Of a stretch of DNA of 64,000 nt, positions 42,838 to 51,716 are shown one piece after another; within the stretch, counting starts at the first letter, position 1, and the number at the start of each line of letters is the position of its first letter. This stretch comes from an uncultured Bacteroides sp. (GTDB lineage: Bacteria > Bacteroidota > Bacteroidia > Bacteroidales > UBA932): contig UREV01000009.1 in NCBI GenBank assembly GCA_900546925.1, positions 1 through 64,000 on the forward strand, written 5' to 3'. The notes under the pieces are model-generated. The model had not been told where the DNA came from. It saw only the letters and a program-made list of their open reading frames with translations, and did not search any database. A program made the translations under genes and the position numbers.

Positions 42838-43587
42838 ATGTCGATATCGGCAAATGAAATAAAGAAGGTCCGGTCACTCTCGGAGAAAAAATTCCGGGAC
42901 AGACTCGGACTTTTTTGTGTTGAAGGCGAGAAGATGGTCGAAGAGGCCATGCGTTCCCGTTTCGATGTTGAGAAGGTTTATCGTAAGGAAGAAATTGGTG
43001 AGGAGGCGATGTCTAAGATCAGTGCTTTGTCTTCCCCGTCTCCCAGTCTTGCTGTTGTACGTAAACCTAAGGATATCAATTTATCATCCGACTCAGACTT
43101 AAGTTCTTGTTTAGGTAAGTCAGGTCTGTTTCTGGCACTGGATACGATTCGTGATCCGGGTAATTTGGGCACTATTTTACGTGTCGCAGACTGGTTCGGA
43201 ATCGATGCTGTTTTCGCTGCCCCGGACACAGTGGATGTGTTTAATCCGAAAGTGGTGCAGGCCACCATGGGTGCTATTTTCAGAGTAAAATTTCACTACA
43301 CCGACATTCCGTCTCTATGCCGCTCGACCCTTTCTGCCGGGGGCAATGTCTACGGCACATTCCTCGACGGCATTGACCTATACAGCAGGGATCTCAACTT
43401 GGGCTCAGACTCCCCTTCCGTCATCGTCATCGGCAACGAGTCCAACGGCATTTCCGATGAGGTAGCCGAACTGGTGTCCGACCGACTTTACATTCCCCCA
43501 TATCCAAGAAATGACAGCGGCTCCGAGTCCCTGAATGCCGCCATCGCCACCGCCATCACTGTCGCTGAATTCCGCAGGAGATTGTAG
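42838..43587 (+). CDS. RNA methyltransferase, TrmH/SpoU (SPOUT) family
   Basis: 249 residues. The N-terminal substrate-binding domain (KKVRSLSEKKFRDR, FCVEGEKMVEEA) is followed by the knotted SPOUT domain: ALDTIRDPGNLGTILRVADWFG (motif 1), VIGNESNGIS (motif 2) and IPPYPRNDSGSESLNAAIA (motif 3). It 2'-O-methylates ribose in tRNA or rRNA; the target is not shown. It ends just before the structured locus B. A small hairpin (42799-42816) precedes it. Confidence 0.92.
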   Translation: MSISANEIKKVRSLSEKKFRDRLGLFCVEGEKMVEEAMRSRFDVEKVYRKEEIGEEAMSKISALSSPSPSLAVVRKPKDINLSSDSDLSSCLGKSGLFLALDTIRDPGNLGTILRVADWFGIDAVFAAPDTVDVFNPKVVQATMGAIFRVKFHYTDIPSLCRSTLSAGGNVYGTFLDGIDLYSRDLNLGSDSPSVIVIGNESNGISDEVAELVSDRLYIPPYPRNDSGSESLNAAIATAITVAEFRRRL

Positions 43588-43847
43588 TTTGGAATCGCCG
43601 ATCCCGTGTATTTCAAGAGGCGGACGGAGGTCCCGGCAGGAGACCCGTGGTCACCCATGACCTCGTAAAAGAGGGGCCCAGCTTTGCTGGGAGGGATGAG
43701 CGCCAGCGAAGTTATCGCCGCCCCGGTCTCATGTGCCGATCGAAAGGTTCGCTGGCGCTCATCCTTCCCACTGCGTGGGCCCCTTCCGCTTATATGGCCG
43801 CGGATGGCCATACCTTTCGATCGGCACATGAGACCGGGGCTCCTCAG
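43588..43847. repeat. Structured element locus B: two cores in inverted orientation
   Basis: Core B1 is on the minus strand (43646-43710) with a right arm at 43619-43645. Core B2 is on the plus strand (43749-43811) with perfect 29-base arms at 43720-43748 and 43812-43840. The cores begin with the same 17 bases, forming an inverted repeat at 43694-43710 and 43748-43764. B1 has no matching left arm: the sequence there belongs to B2. No tandem repeat follows either core. Long open frames across this region follow from its high GC and are not genes. Confidence 0.85.
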
Positions 43848-44501
43848 CTACACCATACGCTCCAGCGACTCCACTGCCGACTCCAGATCCTCCGCGAAAC
43901 GGGTATGATCCATCAGGAAATCCGGTCTCCCAGCCGCCAGTTTCTGATAAAGCGCTTGGTTCATGCTCATCGCATAGGACGATACCGCGCACTCGATTTC
44001 ATCTTTCTGTGTCTTGCTGTTCGAAAAAATGTAAACCCTAAGCTTTTGATGGAAAATGCAATACGCCGACTCCACTGCATCCGTCGGAATCCGCAGACCA
44101 TTCAGGATTTTGTCAATGATGGGGTAAATTTCATCTTCAGACAGATAAGGATGCACGAAAAAACGCCTGTTCCCTGTAATCATCGCAGACATCTGCGTAA
44201 GAGACATGTCATAAAAAACATGACACGGCTTGCTGAGACTCTCGGCGTAACCTAACTCATAGCCGACACCAAGAGATGGATTCGTGCACTCGCCTATCAG
44301 AACATCACTCTCCCGGAGCCAGGCAGTATCCTGCTCATAAATGTCGATATCCCCTACACCTTTCTCCTTGACAGCCAAATCCTTACTGCCGATATGCTCC
44401 GTCAGCACGATATCCGTCTTCTTTATATATGATATTATTCTTCCATACAACTCGGCATCGGAACGCCCTCCGCGTATGGACCCTGCAAAATAAACCTTCA
44501 T
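43848..44501 (-). CDS. 2'-deoxynucleoside 5'-phosphate N-hydrolase-like protein (DNPH1/Rcl) with C-terminal extension
   Basis: 217 residues from the ATG at 44501; the frame runs further upstream but without the expected fold start. The first 140 residues match the nucleoside deoxyribosyltransferase fold of DNPH1: YFAGSIRGGRSD at the start, VLTEHIG, IYEQDTAWLRESD, and ECTNPSLGVGYELGYA with the catalytic Glu. DNPH1 cleaves the N-glycosidic bond of deoxynucleoside monophosphates, cleaning the pool. The last 75 residues (from about HQKLRVYIFSNS) are not part of the basic domain and look helical. The stop is eight bases from the arm of element B2. Confidence 0.85.
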   Translation of the reverse strand: MKVYFAGSIRGGRSDAELYGRIISYIKKTDIVLTEHIGSKDLAVKEKGVGDIDIYEQDTAWLRESDVLIGECTNPSLGVGYELGYAESLSKPCHVFYDMSLTQMSAMITGNRRFFVHPYLSEDEIYPIIDKILNGLRIPTDAVESAYCIFHQKLRVYIFSNSKTQKDEIECAVSSYAMSMNQALYQKLAAGRPDFLMDHTRFAEDLESAVESLERMV

Positions 44502-44594
44502 TTTATCACGATTCAAAATATCGTTCCGCAGCAAGTGCGAAACAAAAAAATACTATTACAAAGCGCGAAGATACTGCTTTTAGACGAAAAATTA

Positions 44595-44602
44595 TATCTT
44601 TG
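44595..44602 (+). promoter_or_regulatory. -7 box TATCTTTG that fixes the start of the PEP-synthase-like gene
   Basis: Perfect TAnnTTTG inside the longest open frame; transcription from it makes the ATG at 44631 the first usable start rather than the GTG at 44535. Confidence 0.6.
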
Positions 44603-44630
44603 TGAATGGAATGAAACCATTTTAGAGACC

Positions 44631-47600
44631 ATGTACAACGCACCGAAACCCGAAGATTTCCAGAATACAGATTTCAATTCTCTTATTCAATTCAGGATCA
44701 AGAGAATACTCATGATATGCAGCAACTATGACGCTTTCATCATGGAAGAAGACGGCAAAATCGAATCTCAGGTCTATAAAGAATACGTCGGCTTGAACAT
44801 GTCTGACCCTCCCACCTTCGTATGGGTAGACTCCGCAGCTGCCGCCAGACAAACCCTCGAGTCCGAACCCGATATCGACATGATAATCTGCATGTTCAAT
44901 GAAATCGATAAGGACATCTTCCCGCTGGCTGCAGAACTCAAAGCAGCAGGCAAAACTGTACCTTTCGTGCTGCTCATGCATTATTCCAAGCAGATACGCC
45001 AGATAATCACATCCAAAACAGATTCAGGCGTCGACTTCGTATTCAGCTGGCATGGAAACGCCGACCTTATCCTTGCCATCATAAAATTGTTTGAAGATAA
45101 GAAAAACGCTGATATAGATATACTTAACGTAGGCGTGCAGGCCATTCTCCTAGTGGAAGACTCGATCAGATATTATTCGACCTATCTTCCGGAACTGTAT
45201 AAACTCGTCTTGAAACAAAGCAATGAATTCCTGAAAGAAACATTGAACGAAGACCAGCAGAAAAACAGGAAACGCTCACGCCCGAAAATCCTCCTTGCCA
45301 CCTGTTACGACGAAGCCATGGAGATTTACGGAAAGTATAGAAACCATTTCCTCGGCATCATATCAGATGTAGGAATGGTCATACATAAAGGAGACCCTAC
45401 GAAAACAGAAAAACTCGATGCCGGAATAGACATTGTATCCCACATACGCAAAGACGAGCCTATGATGCCAGTCCTGCTTCAATCTTCACAAGAAAGCGTA
45501 GGTGCTGTAGCCAAGCGACTTGGAGTGGGTTTTCTAAAGAAATACTCCAGGACATTGTTCATGCAGTTGTCCGATTACATAAAGGAAGAATTCGGCTTCG
45601 GAGACTTCGTTTTCAGAGACAAAAAAGGCACGATTTATGGCCGCGCAGCCAACCTCCAGGAACTTGAGGAAATCCTTCCACATATTCCTGATACCATCCT
45701 CGTGAGCAACACATCCAGAAACATGTTCTCCAAATGGTTCTTCGCGAGAGGACTGTTCACATTGGCCAACAAATTCAAGATCGAACACCATGTGGATGCC
45801 GGCGAGGCTCGTGAATTTATAATAAAAGAAATTCAGGCCTACCACAAAGCTATGGGAAGGGGCATTATTGCTGAGTTTTCGAAAGACAACTACGACAAGT
45901 ACATCTCTTTTGCCCGTATGGGTGACGGCTCACTGGGAGGTAAGGCCAGAGGCATAGCTTTCTTGAACAAACTCATTGAAAAATACACACTTACGCAAAA
46001 ATATAATGATATCGACATATCCATTCCGCGCAGTGTTGTAATAACAACAGAGTATTTCGACCAGTTTATCCTCGAAAACGGCCTGCAATACGTCATCGAT
46101 TCCGAACTGTCAGATGGTGATGTCCTTTCAGAATTTGTGGCATCCCGACTTCCGGAGCCGCTTATAGCACAACTGAGGGCTTACCTCGAAACAGTGACGA
46201 CGCCTCTTGCAATACGCTCCAGTTCCAAGTTGGAAGACAGTAACTATCAGCCATTTGCTGGAGTCTATTCCACATACATGATTCCATGCACGGAGAACAA
46301 AGACCAGATGCTCAGAATGCTCGACAAGGCCATTAAGAGCGTCTACGCCTCCGTATTCTACAACGGCAGCAGAACCTACGTCCAGACCACAGGAAACCTG
46401 CAGAGCGAAGAAAAGATGGCCATCGTCATTCAGAATATCTGCGGAACAGAACATGACGGACTTTACTATCCTATGCTCTCCGGTGTAGCAAGAAGCGTAA
46501 ACTTCTATCCGATAGAAAACGAAAAAGCCCCTGACGGAATCGTGAACATGGTCTTCGGTCTCGGAAAATCCGTTGTAGAAGGCGGTAAAACCCTGAGATT
46601 CAGTCCTAAATATCCGAAAAAGATACTTCAGCTTTCTCAGCCGGAACTGGCCATGCGCGACTCACAACGAATGATGTTTGCCCTGGATCTCCGTCCCGGA
46701 GCATTCAAGATATCCAGAGACGAAAGTGTGAACCTGGCACATATCCCTGTGTCCGATGCCATACCTTCGTTCCCGAATTCCAATATGGTATTTTCCACAT
46801 TCGATGCAGCTGATTACCGAATGGTTCCAGGCGTAGATGTACGCGGCCCGAGAATCGTCTCCTTCGACAGCATACTCAAATACGAGAAATTCCCGCTCGC
46901 AAAGGCATTGTCAGAAATCATGGACATCTGCAGAAAAGAACTCCTCGGCGAAGTCGAGATGGAGTTCGCAGCAGACTTGACGGCATCCGGCAAATTATCG
47001 CTTAAACTGCTGCAGGTCAGGCCGATAAGCTCCTTTGCAGACGAATCGAAAGTGAACTTCGACGACGTGGCATCCGAATTGTACCCGAAATATATTATCT
47101 CATCCAAAGCTCTCGGCAACGGCAGCATAACAGGAATAAAGAACATTGTATACATCGCTCCGGACAAGTTCGATTCCTCCAAAACCGAAGAAATGGTCAC
47201 GGAACTGGCCGAAATAAACAACAACTTGAAAGATAAAGGCGGTTATATTCTGATAGGTCCCGGACGTTGGGGCTCATCAGATCCGAACCTCGGCATCCCT
47301 GTCATCTGGAGCGACATCTCAGAAGCAAAAGTCATAGTGGAATACTCCATGCCCGGATTCCAGGTAGAACCTAGCCAGGGAACACATTTCTTCCAAAATA
47401 TCACATCGTTAGGCGTAGGCTATCTTACAGTGGACCTGGTCGCAGGACGTGACAGTCTGGACTTCAATACCCTGTCCTTGCTGGAATGTCTGGAACAAAA
47501 GAAATACGCCACAGTTCTCCGTGCACCGGAAAATCTTATGGCGTATATAGACCGAAATACCAACAGAGCGATTGTCGGCATCAAAAAGCCTGACGAGACA

Positions 47601-47645
47601 GATTCAGAATCGTCCCACTCATTGCTGGAACATGGACAGGAATAG
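44631..47645 (+). CDS. Large PEP/pyruvate-binding (PEP-synthase N-domain) protein with receiver-like front
   Basis: 1004 residues from the ATG at 44631; the -7 box at 44595-44602 excludes the GTG at 44535. The first 370 residues look like two CheY-type folds (RILMICSNYDAF, MIICM; then KILLATCYDEAME, GIISDVG, LLQSSQES). The middle (about 420-820) is the ATP-grasp domain of PEP synthase: GDGSLGGKARGIAFLNK, IRSSSKLEDSNYQPFAGVYST and LQVRPIS. The phosphohistidine domain and the PEP-binding barrel are absent. A C-terminal domain with GPGRWGSSDPNLGIPV remains unassigned. It cannot be a normal PEP synthase and may be a sensor or phosphotransfer protein. It overlaps the convergent GH13 gene by 65 bases. 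Confidence 0.8.
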   Translation: MYNAPKPEDFQNTDFNSLIQFRIKRILMICSNYDAFIMEEDGKIESQVYKEYVGLNMSDPPTFVWVDSAAAARQTLESEPDIDMIICMFNEIDKDIFPLAAELKAAGKTVPFVLLMHYSKQIRQIITSKTDSGVDFVFSWHGNADLILAIIKLFEDKKNADIDILNVGVQAILLVEDSIRYYSTYLPELYKLVLKQSNEFLKETLNEDQQKNRKRSRPKILLATCYDEAMEIYGKYRNHFLGIISDVGMVIHKGDPTKTEKLDAGIDIVSHIRKDEPMMPVLLQSSQESVGAVAKRLGVGFLKKYSRTLFMQLSDYIKEEFGFGDFVFRDKKGTIYGRAANLQELEEILPHIPDTILVSNTSRNMFSKWFFARGLFTLANKFKIEHHVDAGEAREFIIKEIQAYHKAMGRGIIAEFSKDNYDKYISFARMGDGSLGGKARGIAFLNKLIEKYTLTQKYNDIDISIPRSVVITTEYFDQFILENGLQYVIDSELSDGDVLSEFVASRLPEPLIAQLRAYLETVTTPLAIRSSSKLEDSNYQPFAGVYSTYMIPCTENKDQMLRMLDKAIKSVYASVFYNGSRTYVQTTGNLQSEEKMAIVIQNICGTEHDGLYYPMLSGVARSVNFYPIENEKAPDGIVNMVFGLGKSVVEGGKTLRFSPKYPKKILQLSQPELAMRDSQRMMFALDLRPGAFKISRDESVNLAHIPVSDAIPSFPNSNMVFSTFDAADYRMVPGVDVRGPRIVSFDSILKYEKFPLAKALSEIMDICRKELLGEVEMEFAADLTASGKLSLKLLQVRPISSFADESKVNFDDVASELYPKYIISSKALGNGSITGIKNIVYIAPDKFDSSKTEEMVTELAEINNNLKDKGGYILIGPGRWGSSDPNLGIPVIWSDISEAKVIVEYSMPGFQVEPSQGTHFFQNITSLGVGYLTVDLVAGRDSLDFNTLSLLECLEQKKYATVLRAPENLMAYIDRNTNRAIVGIKKPDETDSESSHSLLEHGQE

Positions 47646-49176
47646 GCTCTCCATGCTCAGGGATGCAGATTTTCATATCCGCATCCGTTCCTGAAAAGTT
47701 GCAGGCAATCAGCAGAGTCTCATCGCCGAATCCCCTGAGGAACGCAAAATGCCGGTCCGCATTGAACCCGTCGGAAGAGTAATTGCAATAGCACAGGTCG
47801 TAGGTAGTCCCCTGCCTGACGGCCTGATCTTTCGTCGCGAATGTCAACGCCGTCCTATACTTCGCCAAAAGTTTTCTCTCAGTTTCTGTCAATGCCGATT
47901 TGTCGCCGTGAATGAACTTGTATATTTTTGTCAATGATGATGGAGCCCACCAGTCGAATATGGATGTCCTTCCGTCCACTCCACTGAATCCTTCATGATC
48001 CATGCCGCGCTCTCCTATTTCTTCTCCTGCATATATCATGAACGAAGCTTGGTTAAAGAAAAGGGAAACATACAGGGCAGCGAATGAATTCTCAGCAGAT
48101 TTTCCAAAGAAATCCGACGCAAACCGCTGTTCATCATGGTTTTCCAGAAAATTCAACATATACGGCTGCAAGTCACCCAGGAACTGCCAGTTCCACGTAA
48201 TCCGCTTCGCGGACTGCCACTCTTCCACAGGAACACCGCTGTCATTTACATTCTTCTCCACAATGGCGCGAACCGAATCATACATTCCTGACTTATCATA
48301 AAGAAGGTCGAAACCTACTTCACGTATATATTTGGAATACAAGTCTTTCTGATAAACTTCCGCGACAAATATCAGCTCCGGATAATTCTTCTTCACTTCT
48401 GAAATCAACCATTTGAAGAACTCTGCCGGAACCAACTCCACCATATCACAGCGGAATCCGTCGATACCCATTGATGCCCAATAGTTTACGATATCAAGCA
48501 TCTTCTCCCAAGTCTCCGTATGCGTATCGCAATAATTCAGTTTGATGGTATCGTACCAGTCATTCACACCTGGAGTCGGGGTATATGCGTTACCTGTAGC
48601 CATTGCCGGTAGTTCCATATACGTCTGATTCTCAATAGGTAACTTCAGCGCACATCCGGGATAATAGAAGAAATCGTTATTCGGTGACCAATGAACTGAA
48701 TTATCGTCATTCTGCCCAAGCGAAGCCATCCCTGTAGGTGCCGGCGACGCCTCCGTGAACCTCTTGTAGTCACGTGCCACATGGTTAGGCACAAAATCCA
48801 TAATCACCTTGAGACCAGCCTCATGCGTCCTCTGTACAAGTGCACGGAACTCGTCCATTCTATTCTCCGGAGAATCCGCCAGATAAGGATTTACATCATA
48901 ATAATCCGTTATGGAGTACGGCGAACCGGCCTTGCCCTTCACCCAATCCGAAGATGACGGAACACACCCGTGAGTCCCGCAGGCAGTCGCATGCCGGAGA
49001 ATTCCCGTGTACCATACGCAAGTCGCCCCAAGGCTCTTTATATACTCAAGTGATTCACTGTCAATGCTGCTGAACTTCCCGCAGCCGTTTTCTTCGATCG
49101 ACCCGTTCGGCTGATTGTTTTTGTCAATGTTGCCCCACAGCCTCGGCAGCATCTGATATATTATTTCCTTGCTCAT
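47581..49176 (-). CDS. Alpha-amylase family glycoside hydrolase (GH13)
   Basis: 531 residues, cytoplasmic (no signal peptide). GH13 conserved regions: VIMDFVPNHVA (region I), GIDGFRCDMVE with the nucleophile Asp (II), FVAEVYQKD with the acid/base Glu (III), and FLENHDEQR with the third Asp (IV). The C-terminal small beta domain is present. It acts on alpha-glucans or maltodextrins; the exact specificity is open. It is 7 bases after the NlpC/P60 gene and overlaps the converging PEP-synthase-like gene by 65 bases. Confidence 0.92.
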   Translation of the reverse strand: MSKEIIYQMLPRLWGNIDKNNQPNGSIEENGCGKFSSIDSESLEYIKSLGATCVWYTGILRHATACGTHGCVPSSSDWVKGKAGSPYSITDYYDVNPYLADSPENRMDEFRALVQRTHEAGLKVIMDFVPNHVARDYKRFTEASPAPTGMASLGQNDDNSVHWSPNNDFFYYPGCALKLPIENQTYMELPAMATGNAYTPTPGVNDWYDTIKLNYCDTHTETWEKMLDIVNYWASMGIDGFRCDMVELVPAEFFKWLISEVKKNYPELIFVAEVYQKDLYSKYIREVGFDLLYDKSGMYDSVRAIVEKNVNDSGVPVEEWQSAKRITWNWQFLGDLQPYMLNFLENHDEQRFASDFFGKSAENSFAALYVSLFFNQASFMIYAGEEIGERGMDHEGFSGVDGRTSIFDWWAPSSLTKIYKFIHGDKSALTETERKLLAKYRTALTFATKDQAVRQGTTYDLCYCNYSSDGFNADRHFAFLRGFGDETLLIACNFSGTDADMKICIPEHGEPIPVHVPAMSGTILNLSRQAF

Positions 49177-49183
49177 CTCACAT

Positions 49184-50176
49184 TTATTTGACCCTGATTC
49201 TGCGACCTATCTTAAGAATCGTAGACGTGGTAATATTATTCAGTCTGCATATCTTGTCAACAGAAGTCCCGTTTCTTCTCGCTATCGAAGAAAGCGTGTC
49301 TCCGGACTTGATAGTATAGTATACTGCATCATCTTGTTTATCAGACACCTTTTCGGCAGACTGTGCGGGAACAGATGTCTGCTTTGTCGTTACAGTCGCG
49401 GTTTTCTTTCCAAGAGACGGAATTGTATGATTCGACATCTTAATTTCTTGCCATTTGCCAGTCGGTTCCAACACTATCTTTACTGAATCCGGTGGAGTAG
49501 CCAAGGTGCCGTCAGCATTGACATAAACCCACTTGCCGTCAGGCAGCAGCAGGATTCTCGAGGTTCCCTCGGCGACTATCAGGGCATCCTCCCGGGCGAG
49601 CTTTGCGCGATTTATATCGAATTCATACTCAGCTCTTTCGGTCGAGTGCTTCGTCAGAAAATCAGGCAAAATTCTTCTCGCGCCCATGAAGCGTTGTCTG
49701 TAGTACGGCTCTTTCAGGTGAGATACTGTCACGCCTCCTTTTACGGCAGCATGTATGAACGTGAAGTCCGTTCCGGTGCTGTCCAGTTCTATGAATATTC
49801 CGACATGCCCGATTCGGCCGGAACTGCGTCTCGCACCGAACACGACGATGTCTCCCTTCTGGAGGTTGGACAATGATCCTTCGACAGGACGTCCGTCCTC
49901 TGCCTGGCCGCTAGAAGAACGGGCCAAAGTATAGCCGAATTTGTTATATATGTATCCCGTAAATCCCGAACAGTCAAACGCTTTCGGTCCTCTCGCCCCG
50001 TAAGAATATCTCGTGCCGCGCAGCTTCATGCATTCGTCTATCAGCATGTCGGCCATCTCGGCTGTACTTACAGTTACTGAATCTTTTCTTTCAGCACCTT
50101 CTGCAGTGTTTTCTGTAAAAAATGGCACAGAACCAAACAGAAGAGCGCATGTCAATATCACAAATCTTCTCTTCAT
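49184..50176 (-). CDS. NlpC/P60 peptidoglycan endopeptidase with C-terminal LysM
   Basis: About 330 residues from the ATG at 50176 (MKRRFVILTC), giving a good signal peptide. The NlpC/P60 domain (about 45-180) has the catalytic Cys in GPKAFDCSGFTGYIY, His in RIGHVGIFI and a second His in FIHAAVKGG. After a low-complexity linker, the C-terminal LysM (YYTIKSGDTLSSIARRNG, ending LKIGRRIRVK) binds peptidoglycan. It cleaves stem peptides in the cell wall. It shares a transcript with the GH13 gene. Confidence 0.93.
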   Translation of the reverse strand: MKRRFVILTCALLFGSVPFFTENTAEGAERKDSVTVSTAEMADMLIDECMKLRGTRYSYGARGPKAFDCSGFTGYIYNKFGYTLARSSSGQAEDGRPVEGSLSNLQKGDIVVFGARRSSGRIGHVGIFIELDSTGTDFTFIHAAVKGGVTVSHLKEPYYRQRFMGARRILPDFLTKHSTERAEYEFDINRAKLAREDALIVAEGTSRILLLPDGKWVYVNADGTLATPPDSVKIVLEPTGKWQEIKMSNHTIPSLGKKTATVTTKQTSVPAQSAEKVSDKQDDAVYYTIKSGDTLSSIARRNGTSVDKICRLNNITTSTILKIGRRIRVK

Positions 50177-50245
50177 CCAATTCAATTTTTCTGTTATGGA
50201 AGCAATTTCTGTTCCATAGCGGCTGCCGGGGAACATAAAAACGTA

Positions 50246-50276
50246 AATCCCGGTGTCCTGAAACGGGATACCGGGA
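50246..50276 (-). terminator. Terminator after the phosphofructokinase gene
   Basis: ATCCCGGT (50246-50253) pairs with ACCGGGAT (50269-50276); on the minus strand the stem is followed by a T-rich stretch. Confidence 0.65.
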
Positions 50277-50303
50277 TCGTACTGTCTATGTTATAGGCAA
50301 TTA

Positions 50304-51542
50304 CTACCAGTTAAGAATCTTCTTGAAGTCGTATGCTTCAGGGTTCTCGATACCGAGAGCTTTGACAGCCTCGTAGTCCTCTGGGGTAATGTAGTGAGCG
50401 ATGAACTTGTAGTAGTTCTGCGCTGTCCCGGCATTGATATCCACGATTCTTGGAGGAATCTTGCCTGTCTCAGGATCCTGAAGGTCAGAGAGATAAAGTG
50501 GAGATACGTTACCGTAGGCGTCTACATAAACCATGCAGCCTGTCTTGCCTTCGCTGAAGAGCTGGTATACGCCCATTGCGAGCTCTGTGCAATATGTAAG
50601 GTCGTATGCTACAGGGTCCTGGCAACGTACATCGTAACCGATTTCTACTGGACGGCTCTTAACTTTAAGACCGATCTTCGCGATTTTCTTCTCAAGAAGC
50701 TCGTTGAAGAGAACGGCCTTGGAAATCTTGCCGAGCTCAGGGTGACCATGCTCGTCGTATGAGAAATGAATGCCTTCCTCAGCTGCCTCTTTTGCTACTT
50801 CCTCGTTGTGGAAGAGACCTTCAGCAGCGATTACAGTTCCATAGCTGACACCCATAACCTTTCTCTTGAGAATAGCAGAAACTGTAAGTCTGATGATCTT
50901 GTCGAGAGTTACCTGAGTCTTGTTGAACATCTCAGGGATAATTGTCATAGGGCAATGAGTTGCTTCACCGATACCGAGGGCAAGGCTACCGCATGTACGT
51001 CCCATTGCTGAGATAATGAGCCAGTTGCCTGATGTGCGGGCATCCTCATAGATGGTTCTTGCAATATGTGCGCCCTCGTTCTTTGCGGAGTTATATCCGA
51101 AAGTAGGTGCGTTTGCAGGAAGAGGAAGGTCGTTATCGATAGTCTTAGGACAATGAATATTGGCGATATGATAGTTTTTGTTGGCGAGGAATTTGGAAAT
51201 TCTGTTTGCTGTAGAAGCTGTGTCATCGCCACCGATCGTAACGAGAAGTTTGATGTTGTTGTCTTTGAAAAGATCGAGATTGAAACGTTTTTCGAAGTCT
51301 TCGTCGGTCGGTTTGAAACGGCTCATTTCGAGGTATGAACCACCGCGGTTGAAGTAACGGTCTGCAATCGAGAAGTCGAGGTCTTCTATACGTGCATCTT
51401 TACTGAAAAGTCCTGAATATCCGCCGTGGAGTCCGATAACTCTGTAACCCTTGGAAAGGAATGTTTTTGCTACGCTCATCGATACAGAGTTCATGCCTGG
51501 TGCCGGACCGCCGCCGCACAAGATAATGATTGAATCTTTCAT
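50304..51542 (-). CDS. pfp: 6-phosphofructokinase, probably pyrophosphate-dependent
   Basis: About 412 residues from the ATG at 51542. Phosphorylates fructose-6-phosphate in glycolysis. The N-terminal CGGGPAPGMN binds the phosphate donor. The donor-selecting position reads GGDD (TIGGDDT) where ATP enzymes have GGDG; with the following PKTIDNDL (Lys) this is the PPi-dependent signature. MGRTCGSLALG and PEMF are also conserved. PPi enzymes are common in Bacteroidales and work reversibly. It has its own promoter, divergent from ligA. Confidence 0.88.
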   Translation of the reverse strand: MKDSIIILCGGGPAPGMNSVSMSVAKTFLSKGYRVIGLHGGYSGLFSKDARIEDLDFSIADRYFNRGGSYLEMSRFKPTDEDFEKRFNLDLFKDNNIKLLVTIGGDDTASTANRISKFLANKNYHIANIHCPKTIDNDLPLPANAPTFGYNSAKNEGAHIARTIYEDARTSGNWLIISAMGRTCGSLALGIGEATHCPMTIIPEMFNKTQVTLDKIIRLTVSAILKRKVMGVSYGTVIAAEGLFHNEEVAKEAAEEGIHFSYDEHGHPELGKISKAVLFNELLEKKIAKIGLKVKSRPVEIGYDVRCQDPVAYDLTYCTELAMGVYQLFSEGKTGCMVYVDAYGNVSPLYLSDLQDPETGKIPPRIVDINAGTAQNYYKFIAHYITPEDYEAVKALGIENPEAYDFKKILNW

Positions 51543-51588
51543 GTTTCTCAAATATTATAGTAATTATTGTTATATTCGTTTTCGGGTG

Positions 51589-51596
51589 CAAAATTA
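51589..51596 (-). promoter_or_regulatory. -7 box TAATTTTG for the phosphofructokinase
   Basis: Matches TAnnTTTG on the minus strand, 46 bases before the start at 51542. Confidence 0.55.
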
Positions 51597-51631
51597 TCTA
51601 TTTTTAATCAAAATATCCACAAAAAAAGAGT

Positions 51632-51639
51632 TAAATTTG
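51632..51639 (+). promoter_or_regulatory. -7 box TAAATTTG for ligA
   Basis: Matches TAnnTTTG, about 77 bases before the ligA ATG at 51717; it lies inside the longer open frame and so rules out the earlier starts. Confidence 0.55.
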
Positions 51640-51716
51640 TGTTTTTAGAGGATTGTTTATCAATTAAAACGAATTACGGAAGACGAGTTTACATTCCGCA
51701 GAGACAATTACTTGCA

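Noticed and set aside
43488..44255. Open frames of 70-200 codons across locus B and into the DNPH1 gene
   Set aside because: They follow from the inverted repeats and from antisense of a well-supported gene.
44535..44630. GTG start for the PEP-synthase-like gene
   Set aside because: A perfect -7 box lies inside this stretch, and an ATG at 44631 follows it at a suitable distance.
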